From an uncultured Granulosicoccaceae bacterium (GTDB lineage: Bacteria; Pseudomonadota; Gammaproteobacteria; Granulosicoccales; Granulosicoccaceae): a stretch of 38,444 nt of DNA. Position 1 is the first letter of the stretch; each line of letters begins with the position of its first letter. The notes below the pieces were generated by a model. That model had not been told where the DNA came from, searched no databases, and saw nothing but the letters and a program-made list of their open reading frames with translations. The stretch spans positions 1 to 38,444 of the forward strand of contig CALISD010000199.1 of NCBI GenBank assembly GCA_938041955.1, given 5' to 3'. Shown piece after piece: positions 1 to 7,762 of this stretch. The position numbers and the translations under genes were made by a program.

Positions 1-285
1 CGCGGACAGGCGTTATTCGATGTCATCGCGATCCTGTCTCTGGCCGGGGTTGCATGTGTCATCGCATATAGAGTGTGGCCAGTGTTGGCTAAAACCATAA
101 AATTTAATTCAACTGCAAACACCACGTTAGAAACCCCGTTGTGGATTCCTCAGTCACTCTGGCTCGCAGGATGGATGTGGTTTGCACTGTCGTCGATTAT
201 CCTGGCAATTTCAGTGTTGATCTATGTTGCTGCAGGCAAGTTTGACGAAGTTAATGAAGTGGCTGGAATGAGAGCAGACACATGA
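1..285 (+). CDS. TRAP transporter small permease DctQ, C-terminal part
   Basis: The frame is open from base 1, so the gene starts left of the window and only the last 94 codons are seen. They hold one hydrophobic segment at the left edge and a second near the C-terminus (around ASSIILAISVLIYVAAGK), as in the four-helix DctQ subunit. The decisive evidence is context: its TGA overlaps the ATG of a clear DctM subunit in an ATGA overlap, the usual translational coupling of TRAP Q and M genes. DctQ pairs with DctM in the inner membrane to carry a substrate delivered by a periplasmic binding protein, whose gene is probably further left. An internal ATG at position 73 is unlikely to be the start. 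Confidence 0.8.
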   Translation, partial: RGQALFDVIAILSLAGVACVIAYRVWPVLAKTIKFNSTANTTLETPLWIPQSLWLAGWMWFALSSIILAISVLIYVAAGKFDEVNEVAGMRADT

Positions 286-1562
286 TCCTGTTTACGACAA
301 CAGGGCTGCTAATTCTTCTGGCGCTATCTATTCCCGTCGGCATTGTTCTATTTCTTCTGGCCTTCGGTATTGATATTTTTTTCAGTCCGTTTCCACTGAT
401 GCGTGGGCTAGGGCAGGTTGTCTGGTCTTCATCTAACAGTGCGACTCTAATTGCTATACCGTTCTTTGTGCTGCTTGGTGAAATCCTGGTACGAAGCGGT
501 GTCGCGCAACGCACCTACAAGGCACTTGAAGCCTGGGTGTCCTGGTTGCCCGGTGGATTAATTCACGCCAATATAGCAACAGCAACTTTATTTTCTGCCA
601 CGTCTGGTTCATCGGTAGCCACCGCCGCCACGGTGGCTTCTGTGGCCATGCCGCAAGCAGAGAAGCTCGGCTATGACCCGAAGTTGTTCTCCGGTGCCAT
701 CGCTGCGGGCGGCACATTGGGGATTATGATTCCGCCGTCGATCAATCTGATTGTTTATGGTTTTCTCACTGAAACTTCTATCCCGCAACTGTTCGTTGCA
801 GGCTTAATTCCGGGCTTGTGCCTGGCCCTTATGTTCATGATCGTCACGGCCATTCTGTGCACAGTTAAGCCCTCACTCGGTGGACCCGGAATCAAATCTG
901 ACTGGGGGCGTCGATTTGCAGGGTTAATTGACCTCGTTCCACTGTTGGCTTTATTCGGCACTATCGTCGGGTCTATATACGCAGGCTGGGCAACGCCAAC
1001 CGAGGCCGCCGCTATAGGCGTTGCCATGGCTTTCGTTATTGCCGCCATGCAAAAAGCCATAACGCGCGATATGTTAACGGAAAGTCTAAAAGGTACGGTT
1101 CGAACCACTGCGATGATTATGCTGGTGGTTATCGGTGCCTATGTACTGAATTTTGTTTTAACAGCAGCGGGTGTTAGCCGGGCGCTGCAGGAATTTTTGC
1201 AAAACCTGGGCATGGGTGCACTTGCAACGTTGATGATCATCGTATTGATGTACATCGTGCTTGGCTTCTTTATTGAAACACTGTCATTGATGGTCGCAAC
1301 CATACCGATTGTCGTGCCCATTATTGCAGAGCTCGGTTATGACAAAATCTGGTTTGGCATTTTGATGATCATTCTTGTCGAGATGGCGCTCATCACACCG
1401 CCTGTCGGTCTTAATCTATATGTGGTTCAGGGTGCTCGTAAAAGCGGCCGATTCTCAGACGTTATGATAGGCGTGATTCCCTATGCGATCGCCATGCTGG
1501 TCATGGTCGGATTATTAATCGCTTACCCGTCTATAGCGCTGTTCCTTCCCTCTATTCTTTAG
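282..1562 (+). CDS. TRAP transporter large permease DctM
   Basis: This 426-residue protein is hydrophobic throughout and has the usual DctM length. Family signatures are visible: SGSSVATAATVASVAMPQ near residue 110, GGTLGIMIPPSINLIVYGF near 147, the repeat-related WATPTEAAAIG near 237, and EMALITPPVGLNLYVVQG near the C-terminus. It is the sodium-driven transport subunit of a tripartite ATP-independent periplasmic transporter for a small carboxylate-type solute in the inner membrane. The start overlaps the dctQ stop by four bases, and the stop lies 11 bases before the DUF2848 gene, so it belongs to one operon with the downstream hydrolase genes. The substrate cannot be read from the permease. 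Confidence 0.95.
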   Translation: MILFTTTGLLILLALSIPVGIVLFLLAFGIDIFFSPFPLMRGLGQVVWSSSNSATLIAIPFFVLLGEILVRSGVAQRTYKALEAWVSWLPGGLIHANIATATLFSATSGSSVATAATVASVAMPQAEKLGYDPKLFSGAIAAGGTLGIMIPPSINLIVYGFLTETSIPQLFVAGLIPGLCLALMFMIVTAILCTVKPSLGGPGIKSDWGRRFAGLIDLVPLLALFGTIVGSIYAGWATPTEAAAIGVAMAFVIAAMQKAITRDMLTESLKGTVRTTAMIMLVVIGAYVLNFVLTAAGVSRALQEFLQNLGMGALATLMIIVLMYIVLGFFIETLSLMVATIPIVVPIIAELGYDKIWFGILMIILVEMALITPPVGLNLYVVQGARKSGRFSDVMIGVIPYAIAMLVMVGLLIAYPSIALFLPSIL

Positions 1563-1573
1563 GAAAATACTCT

Positions 1574-2227
1574 ATGAAGTTCACTACCGCTGACGGAGAA
1601 CTGGACATTGCGATTGATCACCTTTATGTAGCCGGCTGGACGGGGCGTGACAAGAGTGCGGTTGATCACCACATTGAAGAATTAGCAGCGATAGGTATAG
1701 CGCCGCCATCACAGGTTCCGCTGTATTACCGGGTGTCTAACGCATTGCTTACTCAGAACGCCTCAATAGAGGTGCTCGGTGAAGGAACTTCCGGTGAGGT
1801 AGAGCCATTGCTTGTGCAAAAGCAGGGGCAGCTGTGGATAGGACTGGCATCAGATCATACCGATCGTGAGTTGGAGGCGCACTCTGTTGCAGCGTCTAAA
1901 CAGATATGCCTCAAACCTGCCGCCAATGAGCTATGGAAGTTTGACGATGTCAAAGACCATATTGATTCTCTGATTTTGCGCTGCTTCATTAAAGAGAACG
2001 GCGCATGGGTGAGCTATCAGGAAGGGGCACTATCCAGTATTCGACCGCTTGCGGAGTTGATGAAAGGTTCGGGGTTTGCGGACAATGCGGCCATGCTGTG
2101 CGGCACACTCGGGGCAATTGGTGGGGTACGACCTGCCAGCGAATATAAAATGGTACTGGAAGATCCGGTGCGTAATAAAAAAATCACTATGGCCTACAGT
2201 GTAAATACATTGCCGATCGTAGCCTGA
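1574..2227 (+). CDS. DUF2848 family protein
   Basis: A soluble 217-residue protein with no signal peptide or membrane segment. I recognise it as DUF2848 by overall length and by conserved stretches such as HLYVAGWTGRD near the start, the central LWIGLASDHTDRELE, and MLCGTLGAIGGVRPA followed by a short final strand. The family has no firmly established biochemical activity that I know of. It is often found beside TRAP transporters, amidases and amide-hydrolysing enzymes, as here. An AGGAAAA sequence lies just upstream of the ATG at suitable distance. Position between the transporter and an amidase suggests it acts on the imported compound or its product, but that is inference. Confidence 0.85.
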   Translation: MKFTTADGELDIAIDHLYVAGWTGRDKSAVDHHIEELAAIGIAPPSQVPLYYRVSNALLTQNASIEVLGEGTSGEVEPLLVQKQGQLWIGLASDHTDRELEAHSVAASKQICLKPAANELWKFDDVKDHIDSLILRCFIKENGAWVSYQEGALSSIRPLAELMKGSGFADNAAMLCGTLGAIGGVRPASEYKMVLEDPVRNKKITMAYSVNTLPIVA

Positions 2228-2231
2228 GACA

Positions 2232-3101
2232 ATGACCCTCGATCAACTCACCACCTTTTTGTGGGTGTCACGGTTGGGTGGTGTGCGTAGAGCGGCCATT
2301 GAGATGAACGTCTCACAGCCCGCGGTGTCTGGTCGTATTGCAGCGCTTGAATCGTCTTTGGGCACGACACTATTCGATAGAACGCAGCGTGGTGTAACAC
2401 TGACTAAAAAAGGCGTGTTGCTAAGAGAATACGCTGAGAGCATTGTTGACATAATAGAAGATATTAAAGCCAATGTGGTCCCGGCTGAGGCGTTTGATAG
2501 CCTGTTAAGGATTGGCGTGGCGGAAACGATAGTACAGCTTTGGCTGCCTAACTTTCTTGAAAATCTTTATGAGAAATACCCGAACATAAAGGTAGAAATT
2601 GTTGTTGATGTGTCGGTTAATTTAAGGCAGCAATTACTGGAACGATCATTAGACTTTGCCATTATGATGGGGCCGGTGTCTGAATATTCGATTGATAATG
2701 TCGGGCTGCCGGCCATTGAACTGACATGGTTTAGGGCAAAAGACAAGCCGAATACAGACTTCAATACCGTGCCCGTGGTTTCCTACACCCGCCAATCACG
2801 TCCTTATCGCGAACTGCGTGGCGAACTAAGAAGCCGCTATGGTCAGGGGACACAAATATTTCCTTCGAGCTCGATCTACGCCGGTCTTGAAATGGTGGCC
2901 TCAGGTATTGGCGTTGGACTGTTCCCGCACCAGCTTGGACTGGAACTGATAAAGCAGGGCCGTATCGTAACTTTTGACCCCGGGTGGAAGCTTGAACCGC
3001 TTTCATTTACAGCCTCCTATATTGGAGACCCGCGTAATAAACTGCATGCGGAAGCGGCGGCAATAGCGGCGACTACCGCAAAACAATATCTAAGTGAGTA
3101 G
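2232..3101 (+). CDS. LysR family transcriptional regulator
   Basis: This 289-residue protein has the LysR layout. An N-terminal winged helix-turn-helix covers about residues 1-60 (TLDQLTTFLWVSRLGGVRRA, then VSQPAVSGRIAALESSLGTT and LFDRTQRGVTLT). A two-lobed effector-binding domain follows from about residue 88. The gene sits inside the operon, four bases after the DUF2848 stop and just before the amidase, an unusual place for LysR genes, which are more often divergent. It probably senses the TRAP substrate or a degradation intermediate and controls this same operon from a site left of the window. No Shine-Dalgarno better than TGAG is visible, which fits translational coupling. Confidence 0.93.
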   Translation: MTLDQLTTFLWVSRLGGVRRAAIEMNVSQPAVSGRIAALESSLGTTLFDRTQRGVTLTKKGVLLREYAESIVDIIEDIKANVVPAEAFDSLLRIGVAETIVQLWLPNFLENLYEKYPNIKVEIVVDVSVNLRQQLLERSLDFAIMMGPVSEYSIDNVGLPAIELTWFRAKDKPNTDFNTVPVVSYTRQSRPYRELRGELRSRYGQGTQIFPSSSIYAGLEMVASGIGVGLFPHQLGLELIKQGRIVTFDPGWKLEPLSFTASYIGDPRNKLHAEAAAIAATTAKQYLSE

Positions 3102-3108
3102 ATGCACA

Positions 3109-4395
3109 ATGGAAAAGCAATATCCGTGGTCCGCAGAGTCGGCAGCTGAGCGACTGGCAGAAGTAAAAAATAGAGTCAGCTCTAATGAGCCTGCGTTAAA
3201 AAGTGTATTCACGCAAACCTTTTTTGATGGGGCTGAAGAACAATTAAGTACTATGAGTGACTATAAAGGCTCCATGCTATGTGGCGCACTCATTTCTATA
3301 AAAGATCTGTTTGACGTTGAAGGCTTTGTTACCAGGGCAGGAACGAAGTTTATGGCGCAAGACTCACCTGCCAATGTGGATGCGCCACCGATCAAACATC
3401 TGCGGGATGCAGGCGCCGTATTTTTGGGCCACACAAATATGACAGAGCTCGCCTATTCAGGGCTGGGCCTTAACCCTCATTACGGTACCCCTGAAAATGC
3501 ACTAAAGCCCGGTTGCATACCTGGTGGCTCAACAGCAGGAGGGGCAGTTTCTGTGGCCCGTGGTATTGCAGACATCGCGATAGGTACTGATACCGGCGGG
3601 TCATTAAGAATACCCGCTGCGTTCAACGGCATAGTAGGATTCAAGCCAAGTCAAAGCACCGTATCGCGCAAAGGCTGTAAGGCGCTTTCCAGAAGCCTGG
3701 ACAGTGTAGGCCCGATGGCGCGATCCGTTGCTGCCTGTGAAATTGCCTATAAAACATTATCAAATGGCGCAGCCAACTCGGGCGTGAGGGTAAATAAAGA
3801 ATTCATCATTCCAACCAACTATGGAATGGACGATCTGGAAGCGCCGGTAGATGCAGCCTTTGAAGCAGCGGCAGCTAAGCTGGGAGAGGCTGGTTATAAG
3901 TTACAAAGGAAATCCGTTGACGCTTTAGACGCTCTCAAAGAATTGGCTGTCTGGCATTTTTCAGCGGTTGAATCGCGCAGTGAGTATGAGCATGCGTATC
4001 AAACAACGAGGAGCCTGATCGACCCGCGGGTTGCCGGCCCCACGCGAATGGGTCGGGCTGATGAGGTTAGTGCAATATCGTACCGACAGACACTCAACTT
4101 GCGACAAGAGCTTATCGAGCAGTATGCAGATGAAATGGGTAGTAAAATATTGCTTATGCCCACAGTACCCATTCTTCCGCCCGGTTTTTCCGCTATGGAA
4201 GATGATGAAGATTACGGACGAATTAACCTGCAAGTGTTACGTAACCCGTCGATAGCCAACGTGATGGACTGCTGTAGTATCTCTCTTCCCTATGCGCATG
4301 AAGGTGAAACTATCGGGGTGATGATGACCGCTGTAGCGAACCATGATTTGAGTTTGTTGGAGCTCGCTTCGTTGTGTGAAGAATGCTGGAAGTAG
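3109..4395 (+). CDS. Amidase signature family hydrolase
   Basis: Amidase-signature enzyme of about 428 residues. Counting from an in-frame GTG at 3094, the Lys/cis-Ser/Ser triad is K70 (LISIKDLFDV), S146 (PGGSTAGGAV) and S170 (GTDTGGSLRIPA). The 24-residue distance between the serines is normal. The glycine-serine loop is odd: usual GGSSSG or GGSSGG is GGSTAGG here, so the second serine is threonine, while the catalytic cis-Ser remains. The family hydrolyses C-N bonds of amides, carbamates and ureas in the cytoplasm. I prefer the ATG at 3109. The GTG at 3094 would overlap lysR by eight bases and has no better ribosome site. It is the last gene of the TRAP/DUF2848/LysR operon. Confidence 0.92.
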   Translation: MEKQYPWSAESAAERLAEVKNRVSSNEPALKSVFTQTFFDGAEEQLSTMSDYKGSMLCGALISIKDLFDVEGFVTRAGTKFMAQDSPANVDAPPIKHLRDAGAVFLGHTNMTELAYSGLGLNPHYGTPENALKPGCIPGGSTAGGAVSVARGIADIAIGTDTGGSLRIPAAFNGIVGFKPSQSTVSRKGCKALSRSLDSVGPMARSVAACEIAYKTLSNGAANSGVRVNKEFIIPTNYGMDDLEAPVDAAFEAAAAKLGEAGYKLQRKSVDALDALKELAVWHFSAVESRSEYEHAYQTTRSLIDPRVAGPTRMGRADEVSAISYRQTLNLRQELIEQYADEMGSKILLMPTVPILPPGFSAMEDDEDYGRINLQVLRNPSIANVMDCCSISLPYAHEGETIGVMMTAVANHDLSLLELASLCEECWK

Positions 4396-4461
4396 GGTGA
4401 TGCGGTGAATGGAATGGTGGATGTGTTTTCAGCTTTATTCCCCGTTACGAATCCGGTGAAA

Positions 4462-4586
4462 CGACACGCCGGGTTTGTAAGTGAGTCCAGGGCGATATAG
4501 GAAACCCGACGCGTGAGCGAGTGGCATGCGACGTAGATTTTCAGTTCATTTTACGAAAGCTATTTACCTGTGGTCAGTACATCGCG
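4462..4586 (+). repeat. 125-bp intergenic repeat, direct copy A
   Basis: The copy begins CGACACGCCGGGTTTGTAAG and ends near GTACATCGCG. It aligns without gaps to 4672-4796 with about six mismatches, roughly 95% identity. The inner block GCGTGAGCGAGTGGCATGCG recurs inverted at 5466-5531. It contains no coding signal of its own. Confidence 0.92.
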
Positions 4587-4671
4587 GCACGTGCCTGTAT
4601 ATTGTTGCTCAGCCTCTAGCCTGCGTTATTGACGAGGCGACGAGGAAAACTAAGGAAAACATCTGTAAACC

Positions 4672-4796
4672 CGACACGCCGGGTTTGTAAGTGAGTCCAG
4701 AGCGATAAAGGAAACCCGACGCGTGAGCGAGTGGCATGCGACGTAGATTCTCAGTTCGTTTTACGAAAGCTATTTGCCTGTGGTCTGTACATCGCG
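4672..4796 (+). repeat. 125-bp intergenic repeat, direct copy B
   Basis: Second direct copy, offset 210 bases from copy A, with substitutions such as AGGGCGATATAG to AGAGCGATAAAG. The spacer between the copies (4587-4671) is not itself repeated. The two copies make a tandem-like array upstream of ppiC. Confidence 0.92.
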
Positions 4797-4872
4797 CCAC
4801 ATTTCGCATGATCAAGCTCGGCACGTGGCGGGCCACGTTTCTCACTCGATCATACGACCTGTTTAGCGCTAT

Positions 4873-4909
4873 TTCCGCTGAGTGACGAATCCTCATGAAT
4901 AATGCAGGC
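4873..4909 (+). repeat. 37-bp dispersed motif, copy 1
   Basis: The segment contains CGAATCCTCATGAATAATGC and matches 26811-26847 at about 31 of 37 positions in the same orientation, more than 21 kb apart. It lies just right of the 125-bp repeat B. It may be one end of a decayed mobile repeat; I cannot assign a family. Confidence 0.65.
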
Positions 4910-5007
4910 TAGCCTTATCCCCCTACGAACTACGTGCTACCAGTCGTCCGATGAATGATCCGGGAATTCACGCTACAATATTCAGTTGTTGAAGAGGGTT
5001 GGGTGTG

Positions 5008-5286
5008 ATGGCAACTGCATGTGCGAGACATATACTCGTAAAGACGAGAGAAGAAGCTGAAGAGTTAAAAGTTAAATTGGCAGATGGTGCTGAATTTGCG
5101 AATTTGGCAAAAAAACACTCAAGCTGTAGCTCTGCGAAGCGAGGCGGAGACCTCGGAGAGTTTGCACCAGGGAAAATGCTACCCGCGTTCGATAAGGTGG
5201 TATTCAAAATGCCCTTGCTGAAAGTCCATGGCCCAATAAAGACTAAATTCGGCTTTCATTTGATCGAGACAATCTACCGTACGTGA
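5008..5286 (+). CDS. ppiC: PpiC-type parvulin peptidyl-prolyl isomerase
   Basis: A 92-residue single-domain parvulin that reads almost as E. coli PpiC: ARHILVKTREEAEEL, GAEFANLAKKHSSC, AKRGGDLGEFAPGKMLPAFD and a final FGFHLIETIYR. It should catalyse cis-trans isomerisation of prolyl bonds as a free cytoplasmic protein; no signal peptide or anchor is present. I chose the ATG at 5008, with GAAGAGG ten bases upstream, giving nearly the E. coli length of 93. A TTG at 4999 is also in frame but would add three unneeded residues. The gene stands alone, with repeat copies on both sides, so it is probably transcribed by itself. Confidence 0.95.
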   Translation: MATACARHILVKTREEAEELKVKLADGAEFANLAKKHSSCSSAKRGGDLGEFAPGKMLPAFDKVVFKMPLLKVHGPIKTKFGFHLIETIYRT

Positions 5287-5728
5287 CTTATCACTCGTAC
5301 GTACGAAGGACATTGGTGGGTGCGCTTGATGCCTATGTCCTACAGATAGGCGTGAATTTGTCGGGGTATAAGCGCAAAGAGGCCGGGTACGAATAGTTAG
5401 GCATGCGCCGCGATGTACAGGCCATACGTGAATGCTCTGAATAAAACGAACTGGAAATCTCCGTGGCATGCCACTCGCTCACGCTTCGGGCTTCCTTTGT
5501 TGCTCTGGGTTTACTTGCACTCGCGTGTCGGGAATCACCGATTCTGTAGGGGCATATGCTGCGAGAAGCCGGGGAAGCTTCGCTCACGCTTGCGGGTTGC
5601 TATGCGGCTGTAGTTGGCGGCAGTTTATTCGGAGGAATCTACCGGAATTGGAATTCCTGCCTAGCCTCTCGACGCTTTTTCCCCCTCACGGTGAGCGCCT
5701 GTTCTTGTTGTTTATTTGCGGCACAGAA
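5287..5728. other. Intergenic region with inverted repeat copy
   Basis: I see no gene in these 442 bases. Several overlapping short frames are products of the repeat at 5466-5531. A further degenerate echo, GCTTCGCTCACGCTTGCGGG, lies near 5577. No clear terminator was found for either flanking gene. Confidence 0.6.
5466..5531 (-). repeat. Partial inverted copy C of the 125-bp repeat
   Basis: The reverse complement matches the first 65-70 bases of copies A and B, with perfect identity over GCATGCCACTCGCTCACGC and lower identity beyond, through CTTCCTTT, GCTCTGG and GCGTGTCGG. With copies A and B in the opposite orientation upstream, ppiC is bracketed by inverted repeats. Confidence 0.8.
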
Positions 5729-6748
5729 TCAGCCGGCCATCAATAGCCGATAACTTTCCAGTCGTGCTTTAAAATCATAGGTGACTGTGACGATGGCGAT
5801 CTCATCAGTTGCGAAAGATGTGGCCAATGCTTCGATTTCGGCTTTGCACTGATCCGGTGTTCCAACTGTATACCCCTTTAACAGGTGGTCATACTCTGCA
5901 TGCTGTGAGGCAGAGAAACTTACACGCTGGTCTTGCACATCTTCCGGTGAGAGTAAATGGTTTCTGTCTCCCAGGGCGTTCATCATTTTTCGATAGATCG
6001 CTGTGCCGGCCAGTAGTTCTGCCTGCTCTTGCGTCTCGGCGCAAAAAGCCCCGATGGCTAACATGCGTTTTGGCGTTGCGGTATGACCGGCTGCATCCCA
6101 GGCGCGTGAGTAGGCATCGAATATTTCGGGCTTACAATGGTCAGGTGAGATAAATCGAGCCAGCGCCAAATTCATACCCAGTTGTCCGGCAAGTTCTGCA
6201 CTGCCACCGCTTGACCCCAGCATCCACATTTCCGGGAAGGACTCATGTTTCGGACTGATGTGCAGGGTACCCCAGGGGTGTTCAGTGGGTATTTGACCTT
6301 CAAGGAGTGCCTTGAGTGTGGCTGCTTGTGTTGGATAATTACTGCCATCCTGTGGCGGGTTGGGCCAGGCCAATGCGGATGTGGCGAGCCCGTCGCCACC
6401 GGGCGCGCGACCAATACCTAAGTCAATACGGTCCGGGAACAGTGCGCACAGCATATTGAAGACTTCAGCTACTTTAAACGGGCTGTAGTGATTAAGCATG
6501 ACGCCGCCGCTGCCTACTCGCATGTTTTGTGTCACGCTTGCGATGGCTGTGATCAAAATTTCCGGGCTTGGACCTGCAAACTGTGGACTGTTGTGATGCT
6601 CTGCGACCCAGAAACGGTCGTACCCAAGAGTATCGCAAGCCTTTGCCAGTTCAATCGACATCATTCCTGCATTACTGACCTCAGAACCCGCTGACACTGG
6701 ATGCACCGGGCTTTGGTCCAATACGGTTAATTTTAGAGCAGAAGACAT
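5729..6748 (-). CDS. LLM-class flavin-dependent oxidoreductase, YhbW-like
   Basis: This 339-residue protein resembles bacterial luciferase-like monooxygenases, specifically the E. coli YhbW type. Visible features are LTVLDQSPV at the start, LGYDRFWVAEHHN near residue 42, VGSGGVMLNHYSPFKVAE near 98, FPDRIDLGIGRAPGGDG near 125, and MLGSSGGSAELAGQLG in the middle. The family uses reduced flavin in a TIM barrel to oxidise organic substrates with oxygen; the YhbW substrate is unknown. It is cytosolic, with no flavin reductase beside it in the window. There is no strong Shine-Dalgarno before the ATG at 6748, but the N-terminus aligns with the family, so the start is likely right. Confidence 0.92.
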   Translation of the reverse strand: MSSALKLTVLDQSPVHPVSAGSEVSNAGMMSIELAKACDTLGYDRFWVAEHHNSPQFAGPSPEILITAIASVTQNMRVGSGGVMLNHYSPFKVAEVFNMLCALFPDRIDLGIGRAPGGDGLATSALAWPNPPQDGSNYPTQAATLKALLEGQIPTEHPWGTLHISPKHESFPEMWMLGSSGGSAELAGQLGMNLALARFISPDHCKPEIFDAYSRAWDAAGHTATPKRMLAIGAFCAETQEQAELLAGTAIYRKMMNALGDRNHLLSPEDVQDQRVSFSASQHAEYDHLLKGYTVGTPDQCKAEIEALATSFATDEIAIVTVTYDFKARLESYRLLMAG

Positions 6749-7119
6749 GATGGAGCCGCGGTGTTAAGTGATGCTTGCCAGTATGGCAAGGTTCCGCAGA
6801 CCTGTCACTCTGCATCAATTGGATCAGCCGGTGATAAGCCGCTGACTAGTGCTGAAAGGTAGCGTCGATCGTCGTATAATTGATCAGGTGGGGATGAGAA
6901 GCCTGCTCCTTAGCTTTTCATTCGAAGCCATAGGCAACGGATCGAGGCGTCGCCAAGTGTGCAGCGCGACGTCGCGAGTCGGTACTCAAAAAAATACAGG
7001 TGAGATTTCCATCTTGTTGTTCATGCTGCTGATATGTCTGTTCAGCAGAGAGCTTTGGCATAGGAAGTTAACGCAACAAAGTGCGCACCTGATGATGCTG
7101 TTTTAAAAGGTAAGGTTCT
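6749..7119. other. Divergent intergenic region without a recognised gene
   Basis: These 371 bases separate divergent genes and must carry promoters for both. An 85-codon frame from 6849 has a weak start and no recognisable domain, so I do not call it. The sequence AAAGGTAAGG just before 7120 is the ribosome site of the next gene. Confidence 0.5.
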
Positions 7120-7701
7120 ATGGCACTTCGGATGGCAAATAACTCTCTATTCGCAATTCTATTGCGATCCCCGTGGTGGTATAGCGTAGGTATAGGCCTG
7201 TTCTTTATAGCGCTCAGTGTGATTTTTGCGCGAGGCAAGTACCTCCCGTTTGGGATTTTTACGGCGCTGCCGTTTTTTGCGATCGCTGGTTACGCCGGCT
7301 ATAAACAGTACCAGCAACCCAGTTACAAACGGGTGCTGGAAGTGGATCAGTTAGCACGTAAAATGTCGGCCACTGAGATCGCAGAGAAAATTGCCAGTCG
7401 GTATTCAGAAAAAGGCTATGAGTCTGATGTCTTTAAGGGCAACGGTGCTGAGTTCGAACTTACCCGCAGTTATCGCAAAGTATTGTTGTCTACTAAACGA
7501 TTTAAAGTAGCTAATACCGGCATCGAACCACTGAAGCAACTAGTAGCTATCGGTGAAAAAGAAGAGGCAACGGGTTATTTATACGTGGCGCTTGGTGAGA
7601 TCTCAGAGGCGGCGCGTGACTATGCTAAAGAAAATAATATCGAGCTAATTCAAGCAATCAGGCTGGCGGCGTTTTTTGATGGCAAGGCAGTGATCGACTA
7701 G
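7120..7701 (+). CDS. Membrane protein with degenerate Mrr-type restriction endonuclease domain
   Basis: A 193-residue protein with two N-terminal membrane segments (about residues 18-38 and 42-60) and a cytosolic domain from about 75 that follows the Mrr/PD-(D/E)XK order. A helix SATEIAEKIASRYSEKGYES is followed by strands AEFELTRSYRKVLLSTKRFK, then VANTGIEPLKQLVAI, a strand GYLYVALG, and AARDYAKENNIELIQA. The catalytic positions look altered: the usual GGIDL aspartate corresponds to AEFEL (E113), and the Gln-x-Lys motif reads STK (S124, K126). It may bind DNA or nucleic acid ends without efficient cleavage, or use a variant site. No methyltransferase or specificity gene is nearby, so it is not an ordinary restriction system. 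Confidence 0.7.
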   Translation: MALRMANNSLFAILLRSPWWYSVGIGLFFIALSVIFARGKYLPFGIFTALPFFAIAGYAGYKQYQQPSYKRVLEVDQLARKMSATEIAEKIASRYSEKGYESDVFKGNGAEFELTRSYRKVLLSTKRFKVANTGIEPLKQLVAIGEKEEATGYLYVALGEISEAARDYAKENNIELIQAIRLAAFFDGKAVID

Positions 7702-7762
7702 AGCCTGCGTGTAAGTTGATGAAGGGCCGAATGAGTAACATGGTTCTGCAAGAGATTTCCTT

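Larger units (their letters stand above)
4396..5007. other. Repeat-rich intergenic region upstream of ppiC
   Basis: No convincing gene lies in these 612 bases. Short open frames here translate the repeats and give the same peptide beginning MPLAHASGF from different copies, which marks them as by-products. The region holds two direct 125-bp repeat copies, a 37-bp motif also found near 26811, and several GC-rich dyads such as GGCACGTGGCGGGCCACG around 4820. The ppiC promoter presumably lies in the last 100 bases. Confidence 0.7.

Noticed and set aside
4609..4896. 95-codon minus-strand frame containing MPLAHASGFLYRSG
   Set aside because: The same peptide start appears in a frame at the inverted repeat copy near 5468, so it is a translation of the repeat and not a gene.
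6849..7106. 85-codon plus-strand frame between the YhbW-like and Mrr-like genes
   Set aside because: No ribosome site, no recognisable domain, and composition typical of non-coding sequence.
7120..7701. Restriction-modification or defence system
   Set aside because: Only a degenerate Mrr-like domain is present; no methyltransferase, specificity subunit, helicase or toxin-antitoxin pair is nearby.
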